64,000 bases of DNA from Chondrosia reniformis (Eukaryota; Porifera; Demospongiae; Chondrillida; Chondrillidae), in assembly GCA_947172415.1 (NCBI GenBank), contig OX359202.1:4202899-4266898 (forward strand), given 5' to 3'. Numbering within the stretch: position 1 is the stretch's first letter; each line of letters starts with the position of its first letter. Shown here piece by piece: positions 11,901-23,869 of this stretch. A model generated the notes under the pieces. The model saw only the letters and a program-made list of their open reading frames with translations, was not told where the DNA came from and searched no databases. Position numbers and translations under genes: made by a program.

Positions 11901-14900
11901 GTGAGTTGTGTGCTATTGTATCAATGAGTGAGTTGTGTGCTATTGTATCAATGAGTGAGTTGTGTGCTATTGTATCAATGAGTGAGTTGTGTGCTATTGT
12001 ATCAGTAAGTGAGTTGTGTGCTATTGTATCAGTAAGTGAGTTGTGTGCTATTGTATCAATGAGTGAGTTGTGTGCTAGTGTATCAGCAAGTGAGTTGTGT
12101 GCTATTGTATCAGTAAGTGAGTTGTGTTCTAGTGTATCAGCAAGTGAGTTGTGTGCTATTGTATCAATGAGTGAGTTGTGTGCTATTGTATCAATGAGTG
12201 AGTTGTGTGCTATTGTATCAGCAAGTGAGTTGTGTTCTAGTGTATCAGTAAGTGAGTTGTGTGCTATTGTATCAGTGAGTGAGTTGTGTGCTAGTGTATC
12301 AGTAAGTGAGTTGTGTTCTAGTGTATCAGCAAGTGAGTTGTGTGCTATTGTATCAATGAGTGAGTTGTGTGCTATTGTATCAGCAAGTGAGTTGTGTTCT
12401 AGTGTATCAGTAAGTGAGTTGTGTGCTATTGTATCAATGAGTGAGTTGTGTGCTAGTGTATCAGTAAGTGAGTTGTGTGCTATTGTATCAATGAGTGAGT
12501 TGTGTGCTATTGTATCAGTAAGTGAGTTGTGTGCTATTGTATCAATGAGTGAGTTGTGTGCTATTGTATCAGTAAGTGAGTTGTGTGCTATTGTATCAGT
12601 AAGTGAGTTGTGTGCTATTGTATCAGTGAGTGAGTTGTGTGCTATTGTATCAATGAGTGAGTTGTGTGCTATTGTATCAGTAAGTGAGTTGTGTGCTATT
12701 GTATCAGTGAGTGAGTTGTGTGCTATTGTATCAATGAGTGAGTTGTGTTCTAGTGTATCAGTGAGTGAGTTGTGTGCTATTGTATCAGTGAGTGAGTTGT
12801 GTGCTATTGTATCAGTGAGTGAGTTGTGTGCTATTGTATCAGTGAGTGAGTTGTGTGCTATTGTATCAATGAGTGAGTTGTGTGCTATTGTATCAGTGAG
12901 TGAGTTGTGTTCTAGTGCATCAGTAAGTGAGTTGTGTTCTAGTGTATCAGTAAGTGAGTTGTGTCCTAGTGTATCAGCAAGTGAGTTGTGTTCTAGTGCA
13001 TCAGCAAGTGAGTTGTGTTCTAGTGTATCAGTAAGTGAGTTATGTTCTAGTGTATCAGCAAGTGAGTTGTGTTCTAGTGTATCAGCAAGTGAGTTGTGTT
13101 CTAGTGTATCAGCAAGTGAGTTGTGTTCTAGTGTATCAGCAAGTGAGTTGTGTTCTAGTGTATCAGTCAGTGAGTTGTGTTCTAGTGTATCAGCAAGTGA
13201 GTTGTGTTCTAGTGTATCAGTGAGTGAGTTGTGTGCTATTGTATCAATGAGTGAGTTGTGTTCTAGTGTATCAGCAAGTGAGTTGTGTGCTAGTGTATCA
13301 GTAAGTGAGTTGTGTTCTAGTGTATCAGTAAGTGAGTTGTGTTCTAGTGTATCAGCAAGTGAGTTGTGTTCTAGTGTATCAGTCAGTGAGTTGTGTTCTA
13401 GTGTATCAGCAAGTGAGTTGTGTTCTAGTGTATCAACAAGTGAGTTGTGTTCTAGTGTATCAGCAAGTGAGTTGTGTTCTAGTGTATCAGCAAGTGAGTT
13501 GTGTTCTAGTGTATCAACAAGTGAGTTGTGTTCTAGTGTATCAGCAAGTGAGTTGTGTTCTAGTGTATCAGCAAGTGAGTTGTGTTCTAGTGTATCAACA
13601 AGTGAGTTGTGTTCTAGTGTATCAGCAAGTGAGTTGTGTGCTAGTGTATCAGCAAGTGAGTTGTGTTCTAGTGTATCAGCAAGTGAGTTGTGTTCTAGTG
13701 TATCAGCAAGTGAGTTGTGTTCTAGTGTATCAGCAAGTGAGTTGTGTTCTAGTGTATGTCTGTATGCTACCAAAACAAGCAACTTAAAGCTCATTATAAC
13801 TGCTCCACTGTACAAGTATTAATTGCATGTATATATGTCCTAATTGTTTGAATATTACCCGTATTAAGAGAAGTTTGATAAGTCTGGTTTAACCCTGTTC
13901 TCTACAGAGAGTTCCTGGCCATTTGTTCCAGGCATGAAGCCACACTCAGGTCTCTCCAGCTTCTCGGGCAGATTTGGATCTGACTCTGTCTCCAAGACAA
14001 CCAAGGAGAAGGACACAGTGTATTCAGTGTTCCCACCAGAAAATAAAGATCTCATTTATAGAAAATGGGAAGATGACATCATATATGACCCTGATGTAAA
14101 TGGCATAACATTATGCAATTCATATACATAATACCCCTATGGTTGAGTCAGTTAGTTTTATATAGTATACAATACATTACAATACATCATATTTTGAGGT
14201 TCCTCAATTTTCTTAATAAAAGTTTTATTGTATGCAAGTAATTTACCCTTGTACTTGACCACACTCTTTACATTTATGTACATACGTACGTAGATAGACT
14301 CTATGTGTTTTTGAGAAAATCACATGTCACGTTAGAGTGTGTATACAGAGTTTCTTTAGGAGGTGCATCTTAAAATATTGCCAATCCCACCCTTGAAGAA
14401 ATCAAGTTACCAGTTTTTACTAGCCAACAAACATACACTAAGCTGCCCTTCAAATTCTTCTGTATTGTTTGCCCCCTTCCCCTTAGTAGTTTTGTTTAAT
14501 GCTTGCATAATATTGTAAGATATACTTTAATCTTTTGAAAGGATCATCGTTCAACTTTAGAACGTCTAGAGATGCAGTTTTATTGTCTCTCTTGATTGTA
14601 AGACGTTTAAACCCCGAGGGTCTTCTTCAGTGACTCTATCTCTCGGGGTCGAAGCATCTTACAATCAAGAGAGACAACAAAACTGCGACTTTGGATGTTC
14701 TAAAATCAAAAGATGATCCTTTCAAAAGATAAGTTCTATGCAGTTAGAAGAAATTCTTGTTCTATTATGTACTTTAATATTGTGTCATGCTTGCGTAGGC
14801 CGTGGAGCATATTCCAAAGCCAAGGGTAGTACAGCTGGACCCTAATGATCCAGAGCTGATATTTGGGATACCAGAGGAGCCAACTATTGAAGAACCAGAA

Positions 14901-17900
14901 CCACCTCTGAGAGATGGCAAAAAGGAGAAACGCAAATCCCAGCTGTTGATGAACAAGCTGAACAAGATTGAGCAAAAAATTTCCATTACTACTCAAAAGA
15001 AAGACATGTTTAATTTGTCAAATGACGACTATTACAATCCAAAGCTGAGTGAGTTGACAGATTTAGTGTGTAGTGTGATCGGTTGGACTTACGTAGTTAT
15101 TTTGAACTCTAATTTGAAGGCTCTGAGACCAGTCTGGTAGATCTAGAGGGTGCATCAATCCAGCACTCTATTCCAGCAGCTCAGCTCCACCCACTGTGGT
15201 TCCCCACCCACTACTCTCGTCAAATGTTGCGCAATTTCCATCGTCCCAAGTTGAAAGGTTTATCTTCAATGGATGAATCTACAGGGTATTTCCCTCTTTT
15301 CAATCTGACTAAACACATGGAGGAAATGGATAAGGTAACATAAAATGTACATCAAAGGTCTAGTTTGTGTTGTATTCATACATAGTATGTACGTAGTTGA
15401 ACTAGGACTGATGTACTAGCTTTTTGGATTGTCTTACAATATTTCTAGAACACTTTCTTTCTTAGGACAGAGAGAGAGAAAGGATTGGTTCAGGAGGTGG
15501 TGAGGTCTTCTTTATGAGAAGCATAGAAGATGTGAGTCCCTGTGACAGTGATTTAGTGTTATTTGAGTACTCTGAGGAGCACCCCCCACTCATCAATAAT
15601 ATTGGAATGGCATCCAAGATCAAGAACTACTACAGAAGACCAGAGGTATGTATGTACATACATGAGGAATGGAGCTAGGTCTTTGATAGTAACAACCAGT
15701 AATTAGTATGAATGGGGTAATTAATTTGCAGTTAGAGGGAAGCATGGATCATTGCTGTGCAGATCTATGTAGTTCAGTAGCTGAGCACTGATGGTGATAA
15801 CCAGGTGTTCTGACTTGATTCCTAGCGATTCCTTCTTTGTGTAGTCCCTCATAAAATGACTATGAACCACAGTCAAATCCCACTCAATTCCTCACAGATT
15901 ATCACTTTGATTCACTAATTCACATCTGTATACATGTATATGTACGCACATACAAATACACTTAGGTATTTTGTGTATTGTATCCCAACCAGTTTATATT
16001 CTATTTATCTTTGCTCTTCAGAGGCAAAAGGAAGTTCCACCACTTTATGCTTATGGTGAGACCAGTTATGTGTTGAGTACCTCATACTTCCTTGGGCAAC
16101 TGAGACCTGGCCAGAGCCTGCAGAGTCTTGAAACCAACATGTTCAGGGCCCCTATTTACCTGCACAACTTACCCTCAACTGACTTCCTGGTTATCAGATC
16201 TGGAGAAGGGTTAGTTGATTCAGCATCCTTGTAAATACCATATAGCAGGAATTGAATGTGAGGGTAATAGATTATGATTTATAGATATTAGTAAGACATT
16301 GTGGTTAAAAGAAAGCAAGATGAAGCTTAAGGTGTAGAACTAGTATACGAAATTACTGAAGTATCAAATCAATGCATGTCAAAAAATTGCGGATGTATGC
16401 AAAACTTGCAGTCATGCATTCTTTAGACAGATGCTTTGAATTCCCGATACACGGTATACATGTACAGTATATGTCATGCAGGACTTCCATGAAGGGGTCC
16501 CCCTTGATGACGATAAAAGGTCATTTTAATATCAAAATAATGTGTATGTAGTTTGTTTATTCGGGATCTGAAGAGAATCTTTACTGTTGGACAAGAGTGT
16601 CCTAAGATGGAAGTGCCGGGACCAAACTCCAAGCAAGACAAAATATTTCAAAGGGATTTCTTGACAGTATGTGTACATGTTTCTGATAATATTGTCCTGA
16701 GAATAGTTTAAATGTACTATTCACGTAGTTCTGATATAATTATGGTCAGGATTATACATACGTAGTCTCCTGTTGTCTGTTTTCTTTCTTCTCAATAGCT
16801 TACCCTTTACAGAATGTTTGCCCAAAGTCGTGAGAATCCAAAACAGTTGAGAATGGATCAGATCAAGGCATCCTTTCCACACCTCTCAGAGAATGTCATA
16901 AGAAAGAGACTAAAACATTTTGCCAACTTTGAACGTTTTGGTTCAGATTTCAGTAACTATGGTTGCTGGGTGCTGAGGTCAGACTTTCGGCTCCCGAGTG
17001 AGGAGGAGCTGAGGGGGCTGGTCACACCAGAACAACTGTGTGCACATGCTAGTATGAGGGAGGCTGAGCAGAGACTAAGAGTTAGTTGTTCTGTTCTCAT
17101 GTCTTAGTAATTTCAGCAAATTATGAAGTTTAAGTCTCCTAGGAACCATTCTTTGCAGTATTACTGTATATCTACCTTATGACATATACGTACATGTACA
17201 TGTGAAGCCTACTGCAATTCAGTGTTAGTGTTTCTAATACCTAGTGCAAAATACATACATGGAGTCTCCATTTAGCCTTTATATGGCATTTCTGATAGCA
17301 AGATTTACATATTAATTTAGGGTAAAAAGATAGGGGACTTCAATCTGAAATCAATCTTAAAGCATTGATATATCATTATCATCATTTAAACTCTGGTTAT
17401 TACCCCTGCCCACTCATGTCCCCTGAGGAGCACAATGAGCGGGAAGGGGTACTACGTATAGTTAATAATGACGATATAGGGTGTTTGGATTTTTATGCTT
17501 TTTAAAGTCACTCTAATCCTCTTACACTTGAAGCAGTCAAATGTTTGTGGTCCTACTCCTATAATCCCTTGCCTTGCATGCATGCAGTACAAGTATCACT
17601 GCTAATGTGTAAGTTATGTCCTTATAGGATGCAGGGTACGGTGGCAAGTCCCTCTTCATGGAAGACCAAGATGACGAGGATGTCACACAGAAGCTGGATG
17701 ATGAAGTGCTGGCAGCTCCATGGAATGTCACTAAGCACTTCATAAATGCAATGAAAGGAAAGTATATGCTCCAAATAACGGGTCCTGCTGATCCTACCGG
17801 ATGTGGAGAGGGCTTTTCCTACATTAGAATTTCACCCAAAGCAGTCCTTGGAAAGGTGTGTTATACCAGCTACTCCATCTTAGATATTGGCATTCTTGCT

Positions 17901-20900
17901 TATTTCAGTTAATATGTGATGTTTAATGAAATATTAAATTTAGTAAAGAAACACATTTAAGTTTTATGTCATTCATAGTGTATGAGCCAATTGTAATATA
18001 GAAGTTAAGAATATATATGTACATTTGGTTAATTAGTTAACTTACCCAAGTCAACGTCCTTTGATTTAGGATGACTCACAGCAGCCAAACCAACCAAAGA
18101 GATCTGGAACAGATGCAGATTTGAGGAAATTGACTTTGGACAAGGCCAAAAATATACTGCGTAACTTTGGTGTTCCTGAAGAAGATATTAATCGCTTAGA
18201 AAGATGGGAGGTTGTAGATGTAGTCAGGACAATGTCTACTGAAGCTGCGAAAGCTGGAGGGAGCGGTGGTATGTGGTCATGTGATGAGCATGTGACTTAC
18301 TGTAATGGTCATATGTTTCTGATTGATTTGTTTTAATGAAGCTAATGCTTTCAAGTTTGCCCGAGGAAGATTGACTCATTTAAGTGTGCAAGAGCGCTAC
18401 AAGGAAGAATGCCAGAGAATATTTGATCTCCAAAATAAAGTTCTTGGTTCTGATGAAGTTCTCTCTACAGATGAAGAGTCTTCAGATGAAGGAGATAGTG
18501 AAGACGAATTGACGAAGACATTGGAGTATGTTGGAAAGAGGTCAGCCCAGCAGATGTCACATTTAGAAGAAGAAATGGAACGAGAAGAACTAAAAAAGAT
18601 GTTAGCAATGGACAAGAAAAAGTCTGATACTCCACTTTCTAGCAAAACTGAGAGTAGGCAGGTTTCAAGAAGTGGTAAGTATTTCTCATGCTGATCATGT
18701 GATAGACACATGAGGAATAATTCAAATGAACATGGCAGGGTTTTTGAGGGAGCAAAAGACATTTGACCCCCCTCACCCTTGAAGAAAATCAAATTGCCAA
18801 TCTTTTAATAGCAAACAGATGCCTTGAATTAGGTTGCCCCTAAAATGTTGCTACGTATATTGTATTCCCTCCTTGTGTTATTGTCTGAAAGAAAACCTGC
18901 CTGCGTCTTGTCTTGTAGAGACTCCAGTAGCTGAAGGTGATGATAGCATGTCTGTCAACTCTGTTGGATTGGTAAGTTTGTGAATTGTGATGAGGCAAGT
19001 AATATATGCCTACCTCACATGCCTTGTTGTGTTTTACATGTATAGTCTGGTAGGAGACTTGTCATTACAAGAACATTCAGTGAGAATGGAGTGGAGTATC
19101 AGAGAAGTGAGGTAGTAACCAATCAAGCTGTCATTGATGCTTATTTGAAGATTGCCAATAACAGAGACAAGTATGCCCTTTAATTTTTTATGTTTTTCTT
19201 TTAATACATACATATATGTACATATACGTACGTATACTTAAACATGTAATGGGCTGCAATATTTAGACTTAACATTTTTATTCTAAATAATGATTTTTAG
19301 AAACATGCATCATAATTTCACAATGTTGTACCTTGCAGACACTTTTTAGTATAAGTTATTGAAGTCACAAGCAAGCACTCCACATGACTGTATTATGATT
19401 GTGCATACTGTCCCAGTGCTTAAAATAAGAATTAGGATTTGCTAGCAAATCAATTTTTGATTGGACATTTGCTTTTTTTGGTCGGACATTATTGTAAGTC
19501 TATCATCTAGTTTACTGGTGCTTAAAATAGCAATTATAATAAGACTACAACCAAGTTTTCAACCTAATATGTCACTGACTTCATCCACCTATTATAACCA
19601 GCCCTTTTTAACACATTGCCCTATTAATGCAAATGTTGTTCAAATGTGTGATATTTAAAGGTAGGACTAAAATCAATTTTGGTTTGAAGGAAAGTTTATT
19701 TTATTGTTACTTAATAGGTGATAATGGAAGGCTGGACAAAATGACACTTTGATCAGGATCAAAAATTACTTTATAGCTACAGTATGCGCTATTAAAAAGA
19801 AACGCTCACTCGCTCGAGACTCTTCAAAACCTCGCTAGAAGTCTCGACAAAATCTCGACCTTGTAAATCGCCAATCGAGTGAAACGGCGATTGGTATGAA
19901 TGACTACCACTCGTTAGCACGCTTCTCGCCGAGTGCCTCGCTGAAAAATCTCGATCGAGTAGGCGTTTCTTTTAGCGCGTACTGTACTTCCTAATAATAC
20001 AAAAGTGTCTGGACACAATGACCGGCTGAAGGTCTATTTGACCGCACCTAGCATGATTTTAATCCGATGTCCGCCTGTTATTTTAAGCACTGCAGTGTCC
20101 TACATTTGTGTGCCATACTTGTCTGTTTATGTGTTAGGAGAACCATTCTCCAGCAAGATGCTGAAGTGAAAGAAGATGTGAGAAAAATGAAAAAGAAATT
20201 GCAAGATAAGTTGAGGAGAATTAAGAAGAACCAAGAAAAGGGAATATACAAGAAACCCAAAAAGGAGAAACAGAAGCCAGACACTACCTTAAAAGTATGT
20301 ATATATGAGTTACTGATTTTCCTACTTGTCTGAGAGGCGTACTGGAGGTCTGTAAAGATTGTGCTATTGCAAATATTTTTCTGAAATCAATCATTGTGCA
20401 GTTTCATGCTTGACTTTGGTATGTTGTCTTAGATGAAGTGTGGAGCTTGTGGACAGTTGGGACATATGAAGACCAACAAGAATTGTCCAATGTATAAAAA
20501 TAATCCAGTCCAGGTTGCCATGACAACTGAAGAAGAGGAGGCAGCACAGGAATCCTTGATGAAGCGAGATGATTTAATTAAAGTGGAAGGAACAAAGCTT
20601 CACATCGGAAAGGCCCTCATGGAACAGTAAGCTACGTATCTGTTATGTGGAATTAATGATACGTAGGTTTAAAGCATAGTGATGTATGAGTACTATTAAT
20701 GTTAGTGCTTTGTATGTAGTGCAAATGATATGAAGAAGAAATCACTTTTGTTGAAGTTTCCAAAAGAAAAATGTAAGTGAAAAAGTGGTTTAATAGTACA
20801 GCTACCTGGTAATTCCACCAGACCTACGTACCTTCGTATATTGCATGTTGAAAAGCCTTAGTTCTTACGCATACACATGTACATGACAAATCCAATACAC

Positions 20901-23869
20901 CATTTTCCTACATGCTACATTAAAGGCCAATAGGAACTATTGAGGACACAAGAGTTTTCTATTTCTACTTCTCTTCTTCTCCAGACAGATGTTTCTGGGA
21001 ATTCCACCTTTATTATAGTGACCCTTGGAATCTTTGTTTTCTCCTTTATCTTTTATGAATCCTTAGCTGCATGGTATGTACGTATATTGTATAATTTTTG
21101 TAGTACGTAAGAGGAAACGTCATGGAGAAGACAACCCTGAATATCTTGGAGTAAGTGATAATTGTATAACTTTGGAAGTTGAAAACTAGCTGTATATTCT
21201 GTTATTGTGAAGGATGAAATTCTCATATTTATTCCTATTTTATCAGAAAAGAGCCAAAACAGTTCAAAGAAGAGATATGAACCCCGAGGTTCCATTTTCT
21301 GCAGCATTAGAAAAGATTTTAAACAAATTAAAATCACTTCCAGAGGTTTGTAACTTTCCTTCCTGTGTGGAAGTTGTTAGTTTTAACCTTACTTACATTT
21401 CTGGTACATTTGCTGCCTCAGTCTGCCCCATTTCTGAAGCCTGTCCAAGCCAAGCAAGTACCAGATTATTACACAATCATTAAGTTTCCAATGGACCTTC
21501 AGACAATGAAAGAGGTTAGAGAGAGAAGGGGATTGTGTTGTATGCAATGTTTTGATCAGGTAGAAAGTTTAAATTTTTTTTTCTATACACCTAATAGAAC
21601 TTGAGACATCATTATTACAGATCACAAGAAATGTTTCAGGAGCACATTCACCAAATTGTCACCAACTGTGTAACATACAATGGTATTAATACACTGAACA
21701 CATGTGATGGTAATACTTTCATTGAAATGTAACATTCATAGGCTTTGGATCAGATTTAACTAAAATGGCTCAAAGATTGGGTGTCAGTTGGGAAGAGGAG
21801 ATGATGAAGGTAAATAGCAACAGTAGTGTTGTAGTTGAGTGATCCCTTCTTGGGCAAATAAGGAACTCTGATATAAGTGTGTAAGACAAGTTCCTATAAT
21901 GATTGATTAGTGCAATAGGATACACTATGATAATAATTATTTGTCCAACATACCAGCTCAGATTCCAAAACCAAACAAAATTAAAATCTCAAATTTGACA
22001 GGTAGCAACACTGGATGATGGCGACTGCTGCAAATAAAAATAATAGTTGATGTTTATACTTATAGGTACATACTATATGGATGCTTAATTCGGAAAATCT
22101 GTTTTTTGAATTATCTTGGTGTAGATAAAAGAGTTGGCCAAAATGTCCTAATTTCCCATGATAAATGTCATTGGGCCACTTTTCCAAAATGTTAGTAACA
22201 GTCATTCAGTCTACTTATGTACCTGAGAAATTAGAGGTTTTAGCTCTGTTTGGTTTGAAGGTTCAATGACCATAATTAATGATTGCCAAATTGCAATATC
22301 TGACCCTAGTTACTATCGATTCACGGGTAGTTCTCTCTTTCATATACTGTATGTCAGCATAAAGAGGAACTGGATCGACTAGAGAAAAAAGTGAATCCAG
22401 CACTGGATGAAAATGCACATGTGGCTTTTAGTTATATTCTCGAAACCATTGTCAATCGTATGAAGTCTGTACCTGAGGTAAGTTTAATTTTGTTGATTAA
22501 CCGCTACCATTTTTAATTTTCCGTTTTCTTGTAGTCCTCATATTTCCACTTTCCTGTGTCAAACAAACAATTACCAGACTATCACAAGATTATAACCCGA
22601 CCAATGGATTTAGAAACCATGCGAAAGGTGATGAAGCCTTTTTCATATGAGTTTAAATATTATGTTTACCCTTATGGTTCCTACAGAATTGTAAGAAACA
22701 TCGTTATTTTACCAGAGAGGAATTTATGAGGGACATTGAACAGGTTGTCAGTAATAGCAAAGCCTACAATGGTATGCAAATTGGTTGAGTAATACGTGCA
22801 TGGAAAGTAATCAAGTAGTCTTACAACTGGGTTACAGGTGCTGAGAGTCCCTTTACTAAGACTACTGAGCGAATGCTGGAGGTAGCTCAAGAGGCTATGA
22901 TTGAGGTATGTTTATGTTTTGATTATATTAACGAACCAGTCGACTCCTGATATAACAAATCCCAAAATCCCAGCAGTGCACTGTAAACAATTGTAGAGAG
23001 CATACCAAGCTAAGATTGTATAATATTGGTACTCAGGGTGGACTTTGCAACTGAAAAGTCACCCTTCTTCCTCCCTTTATCCATTTTATCCAATAACTTC
23101 AGTTTAAAATTGATAAATATAGCCTTTTTGGCTTACGAGTTAACACGTTTGTTATAATAGAAGTCTGTTTGGTGTAAACAGAAGGAATTTAATGGACAGA
23201 AAGTTGTTTGTTATAACCCAAAATTCGTTATGAGCGAGTTTGTTATAAGTGGAGTCGACTGTATAAATACTTTTATTGATTATTATCTGTACCGTATTTA
23301 TCTATGATCTCAATCATCAATAGCATAAGGAAGATCTTGTCAAACACGAGACTAAGTTAGCTACCTTAGCTAGAAAGCCCTCAAGACCTACGACATTGGA
23401 AGACACTTTGGCTGATATTGATGATGAGCTAGCACTGGAGAGTATGCCCTCTTTGGACCTCAGCAATCTTCCTATGATTGCATCCACGTCTGACCTTGAT
23501 TTTATGGTACTGGAGACTGGTAAGGCATCAGCTCTGGCAGAGGCCTCTGAGGATGTCAGTTTAGATATAGCTGATGTGGATTTTGCTAGCATCCTTCAAG
23601 ATCTGGACACAAGTCCACAACATAGCAGTGAAGATTCTGATTCTGATCCTAATGATCCTAATGATGACCTGCTTGAACTGATGCTGCAAGAAACTAATGA
23701 TCGATCCACTATGGCACTAGTACAATCAGAGGACAGTAATCCTGTGGATCTTTCAACAAAGGATCAAGAAGATTTACTTGTCTCTAGTGAGAAGCAACCT
23801 GAAGAGGATGTTGAAGTAATGGAGGACGACAGTAGTGAAAGTGAAATGGATGATTGTTCAGATATTTAA
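5961..23869 (+). CDS. TAF1: TFIID subunit 1 (TAF1), 30 exons
   Basis: Largest TFIID subunit: binds TBP, other TAFs and acetylated histones. Exons: 5961-6041, 6160-6415, 9133-9205, 9289-9862, 10655-10789 (or further), 13910-14095, 14799-15048, 15120-15334, 15466-15645, 16022-16209, 16552-16666, 16799-17080, 17628-17855, 18070-18268, 18342-18674, 18919-18971, 19046-19170, 20138-20294, 20433-20626, 20720-20772, 21104-21150, 21247-21345, 21422-21534, 21621-21682, 21742-21809, 22358-22477, 22535-22627, 22687-22771, 22838-22905, 23324-23869. Phases agree throughout and give about 1725 aa (human about 1890). Seen: N-terminal TBP-binding segment ([10 protein letters not shown]), the DUF3591 core ([36 protein letters not shown]), a CCHC knuckle ([16 protein letters not shown]), two bromodomains ([13 protein letters not shown] and [13 protein letters not shown], each followed by YNG) and an acidic serine-rich tail ending at 23869. 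Oddities: a GC-AG intron after 9862 and a huge minisatellite after 10789. Confidence 0.97.
6491..6544. repeat. Short perfect hairpin next to a C-tract in TAF1 intron 2
   Basis: About 22 bp arms (ATATGGCTGCCATAAGTTATC and its complement) flank a roughly 10 bp loop. A run of C follows at about 6551. It is probably the remnant of a small foldback element. The surrounding intron 6416-9132 also contains two transposon relics, annotated separately; the rest shows nothing recognisable. Confidence 0.8.
7702..7990 (+). mobile_element. Tc1/mariner transposase N-terminal fragment (relic)
   Basis: The translation from about 7750 reads as the helix-turn-helix DNA-binding end of Tc1-like transposases: [20 protein letters not shown], then LQVSKSGI, then the linker [21 protein letters not shown]. 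The family consensus has GTIxRKPGSGRPxK at this place. A stop follows ATAEI at about 7936, after which the same frame continues with [12 protein letters not shown]. No DDE catalytic domain follows. It lies in TAF1 intron 2 on the gene's own strand. The family is recognised from memory of the motif; the copy is dead. Confidence 0.75.
7989..8520 (-). mobile_element. Non-LTR retrotransposon (LINE) fragment, endonuclease-RT linker region
   Basis: Reading the minus strand from about 8400 gives [15 protein letters not shown], then [20 protein letters not shown], then [13 protein letters not shown]. This matches the linker found between endonuclease and reverse transcriptase in many LINE ORF2 proteins (DGxxLxxxxEIxxRWxxHFxxLLN). 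No reverse-transcriptase motif follows before 7989, so this is a short truncated piece. It abuts the Tc1-like relic at its left side, which suggests one inserted next to or into the other. Clade not determined. Confidence 0.7.
8521..9132. other. Remainder of TAF1 intron 2, no gene seen
   Basis: AT-rich intron sequence with a short CA/TA-rich stretch near 8545-8580. No conserved coding segment was recognised on either strand. It ends at the acceptor before the exon at 9133. Confidence 0.6.
10240..10400. repeat. Dispersed foldback-type repeat in TAF1 intron 4
   Basis: Contains CTGATGAAGACC near 10257 and, downstream, AAGATAAGTTCGATGCAGTT, which recurs almost unchanged at about 14725-14750 and in complement at 54670-54695. 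These are pieces of one dispersed family. The intron 9863-10654 holds nothing else I recognise except the TACGTA microsatellite. Confidence 0.6.
10570..10602. repeat. TACGTA/TATG microsatellite
   Basis: Alternating ACGTACGTATGTATGTACGT sequence, self-complementary in blocks. Similar short tracts recur throughout the window, for example near 2793, 14280, 19220 and 54970. Confidence 0.8.
10790..13756 (+). repeat. 27 bp minisatellite, about 110 copies, at the TAF1 exon 5 boundary
   Basis: A near-perfect array of 27 bp units, each encoding nine residues of the form xSELCxxVS in the TAF1 frame. 2967 bp divided by 27 gives about 110 units. Because the unit is a multiple of three and lacks stops, long open frames appear on both strands. 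The hexamer at each unit start is GTAAGT, GTGAGT, GCAAGT, ATGAGT, ACAAGT or GTCAGT, so most units resemble a 5' splice site, always in phase 0. Larger blocks are repeated too: an ordered set of variants recurs near 11250, 11545 and 12112, spaced 11 and 21 units. The last quarter is dominated by one variant (TTCTAG type). No such repeat is known to me in TAF1 of other animals, so most of it is probably spliced out. Confidence 0.97.
14530..14752. repeat. Foldback element in TAF1 intron 6
   Basis: Two imperfect inverted arms of roughly 80-100 bp (left contains GTCTCTCTTGATTGTAAGAC, right its complement) meet around 14625-14645. Minus-strand CTGAAGAAGACCC followed by GGGGTTTAAACG sits in the left arm. 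Related sequence occurs at 10.3, 46.3 and 54.7 kb. It is a non-autonomous element without coding capacity. Confidence 0.75.
17330..17450. repeat. Half of the 'CCCACTCATGTCC' foldback family
   Basis: The sequence around CTGCCCACTCATGTCC and GAGGAGCACAATGAGC matches the arms of the larger foldback elements at 29985-30490, 37145-37435 and 52160-52450. Only one arm is present here, in TAF1 intron 13. Confidence 0.75.
19414..20092. mobile_element. hAT-like non-autonomous element in TAF1 intron 18
   Basis: Terminal inverted repeats begin CAGTGCTTAAAATAA on the left and end TTATTTTAAGCACTG on the right. The flanking octamers, TACTGTCC and CAGTGTCC, agree at six of eight positions, compatible with an old 8 bp target duplication. 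It fills most of the intron between exons 19046-19170 and 20138-20294. No transposase is visible. The hAT label rests on the CAGTG ends and the octamer, so it is tentative. Confidence 0.65.
19780..19984. mobile_element. 205 bp MITE with TA target duplication, nested in the hAT-like element
   Basis: The left end is CAGTATGCGCTATTAAAAAG and the right end is the near complement ending TTTTAGCGCGTACTG; TA flanks both sides. The interior is rich in CG and TCGAG motifs, unlike the AT-rich surroundings. It therefore inserted into the older element that spans 19414-20092. Confidence 0.8.
20905..21060. repeat. Dispersed repeat ('CCATTTTCCTACATGC' family)
   Basis: Starts with ACACCATTTTCCTACATGC and includes TTCTGGGAATTCCACC. 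The first part recurs at 26727, 55557 and 59356; the second part recurs at 40730 and 46730. It is a non-coding dispersed repeat in TAF1 intron 20, possibly SINE-like, of unknown class. Confidence 0.6.
22937..23261. mobile_element. pogo/Tigger-like MITE in the last TAF1 intron
   Basis: The left end CAGTCGACTCCTGATATAAC and right end GTTATAAGTGGAGTCGACTG are inverted repeats of the same family as the elements at 25564-26015 and 33221-33671. No transposase is present. The CAGT ends and the TA flanks of the sister copies suggest a pogo/Tigger (Tc1-mariner superfamily) parent. Confidence 0.8.

Noticed and set aside
10790-13756. CRISPR-like appearance of a regular repeat array
   Set aside because: Units are directly contiguous with no unique spacers, and the context is an animal gene.
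10765-13815. A 1016-residue open frame antisense to TAF1 (xDTxxHNSL repeats)
   Set aside because: A 27 bp stop-free unit gives open frames on both strands automatically; there is no conserved domain and no independent exon support.
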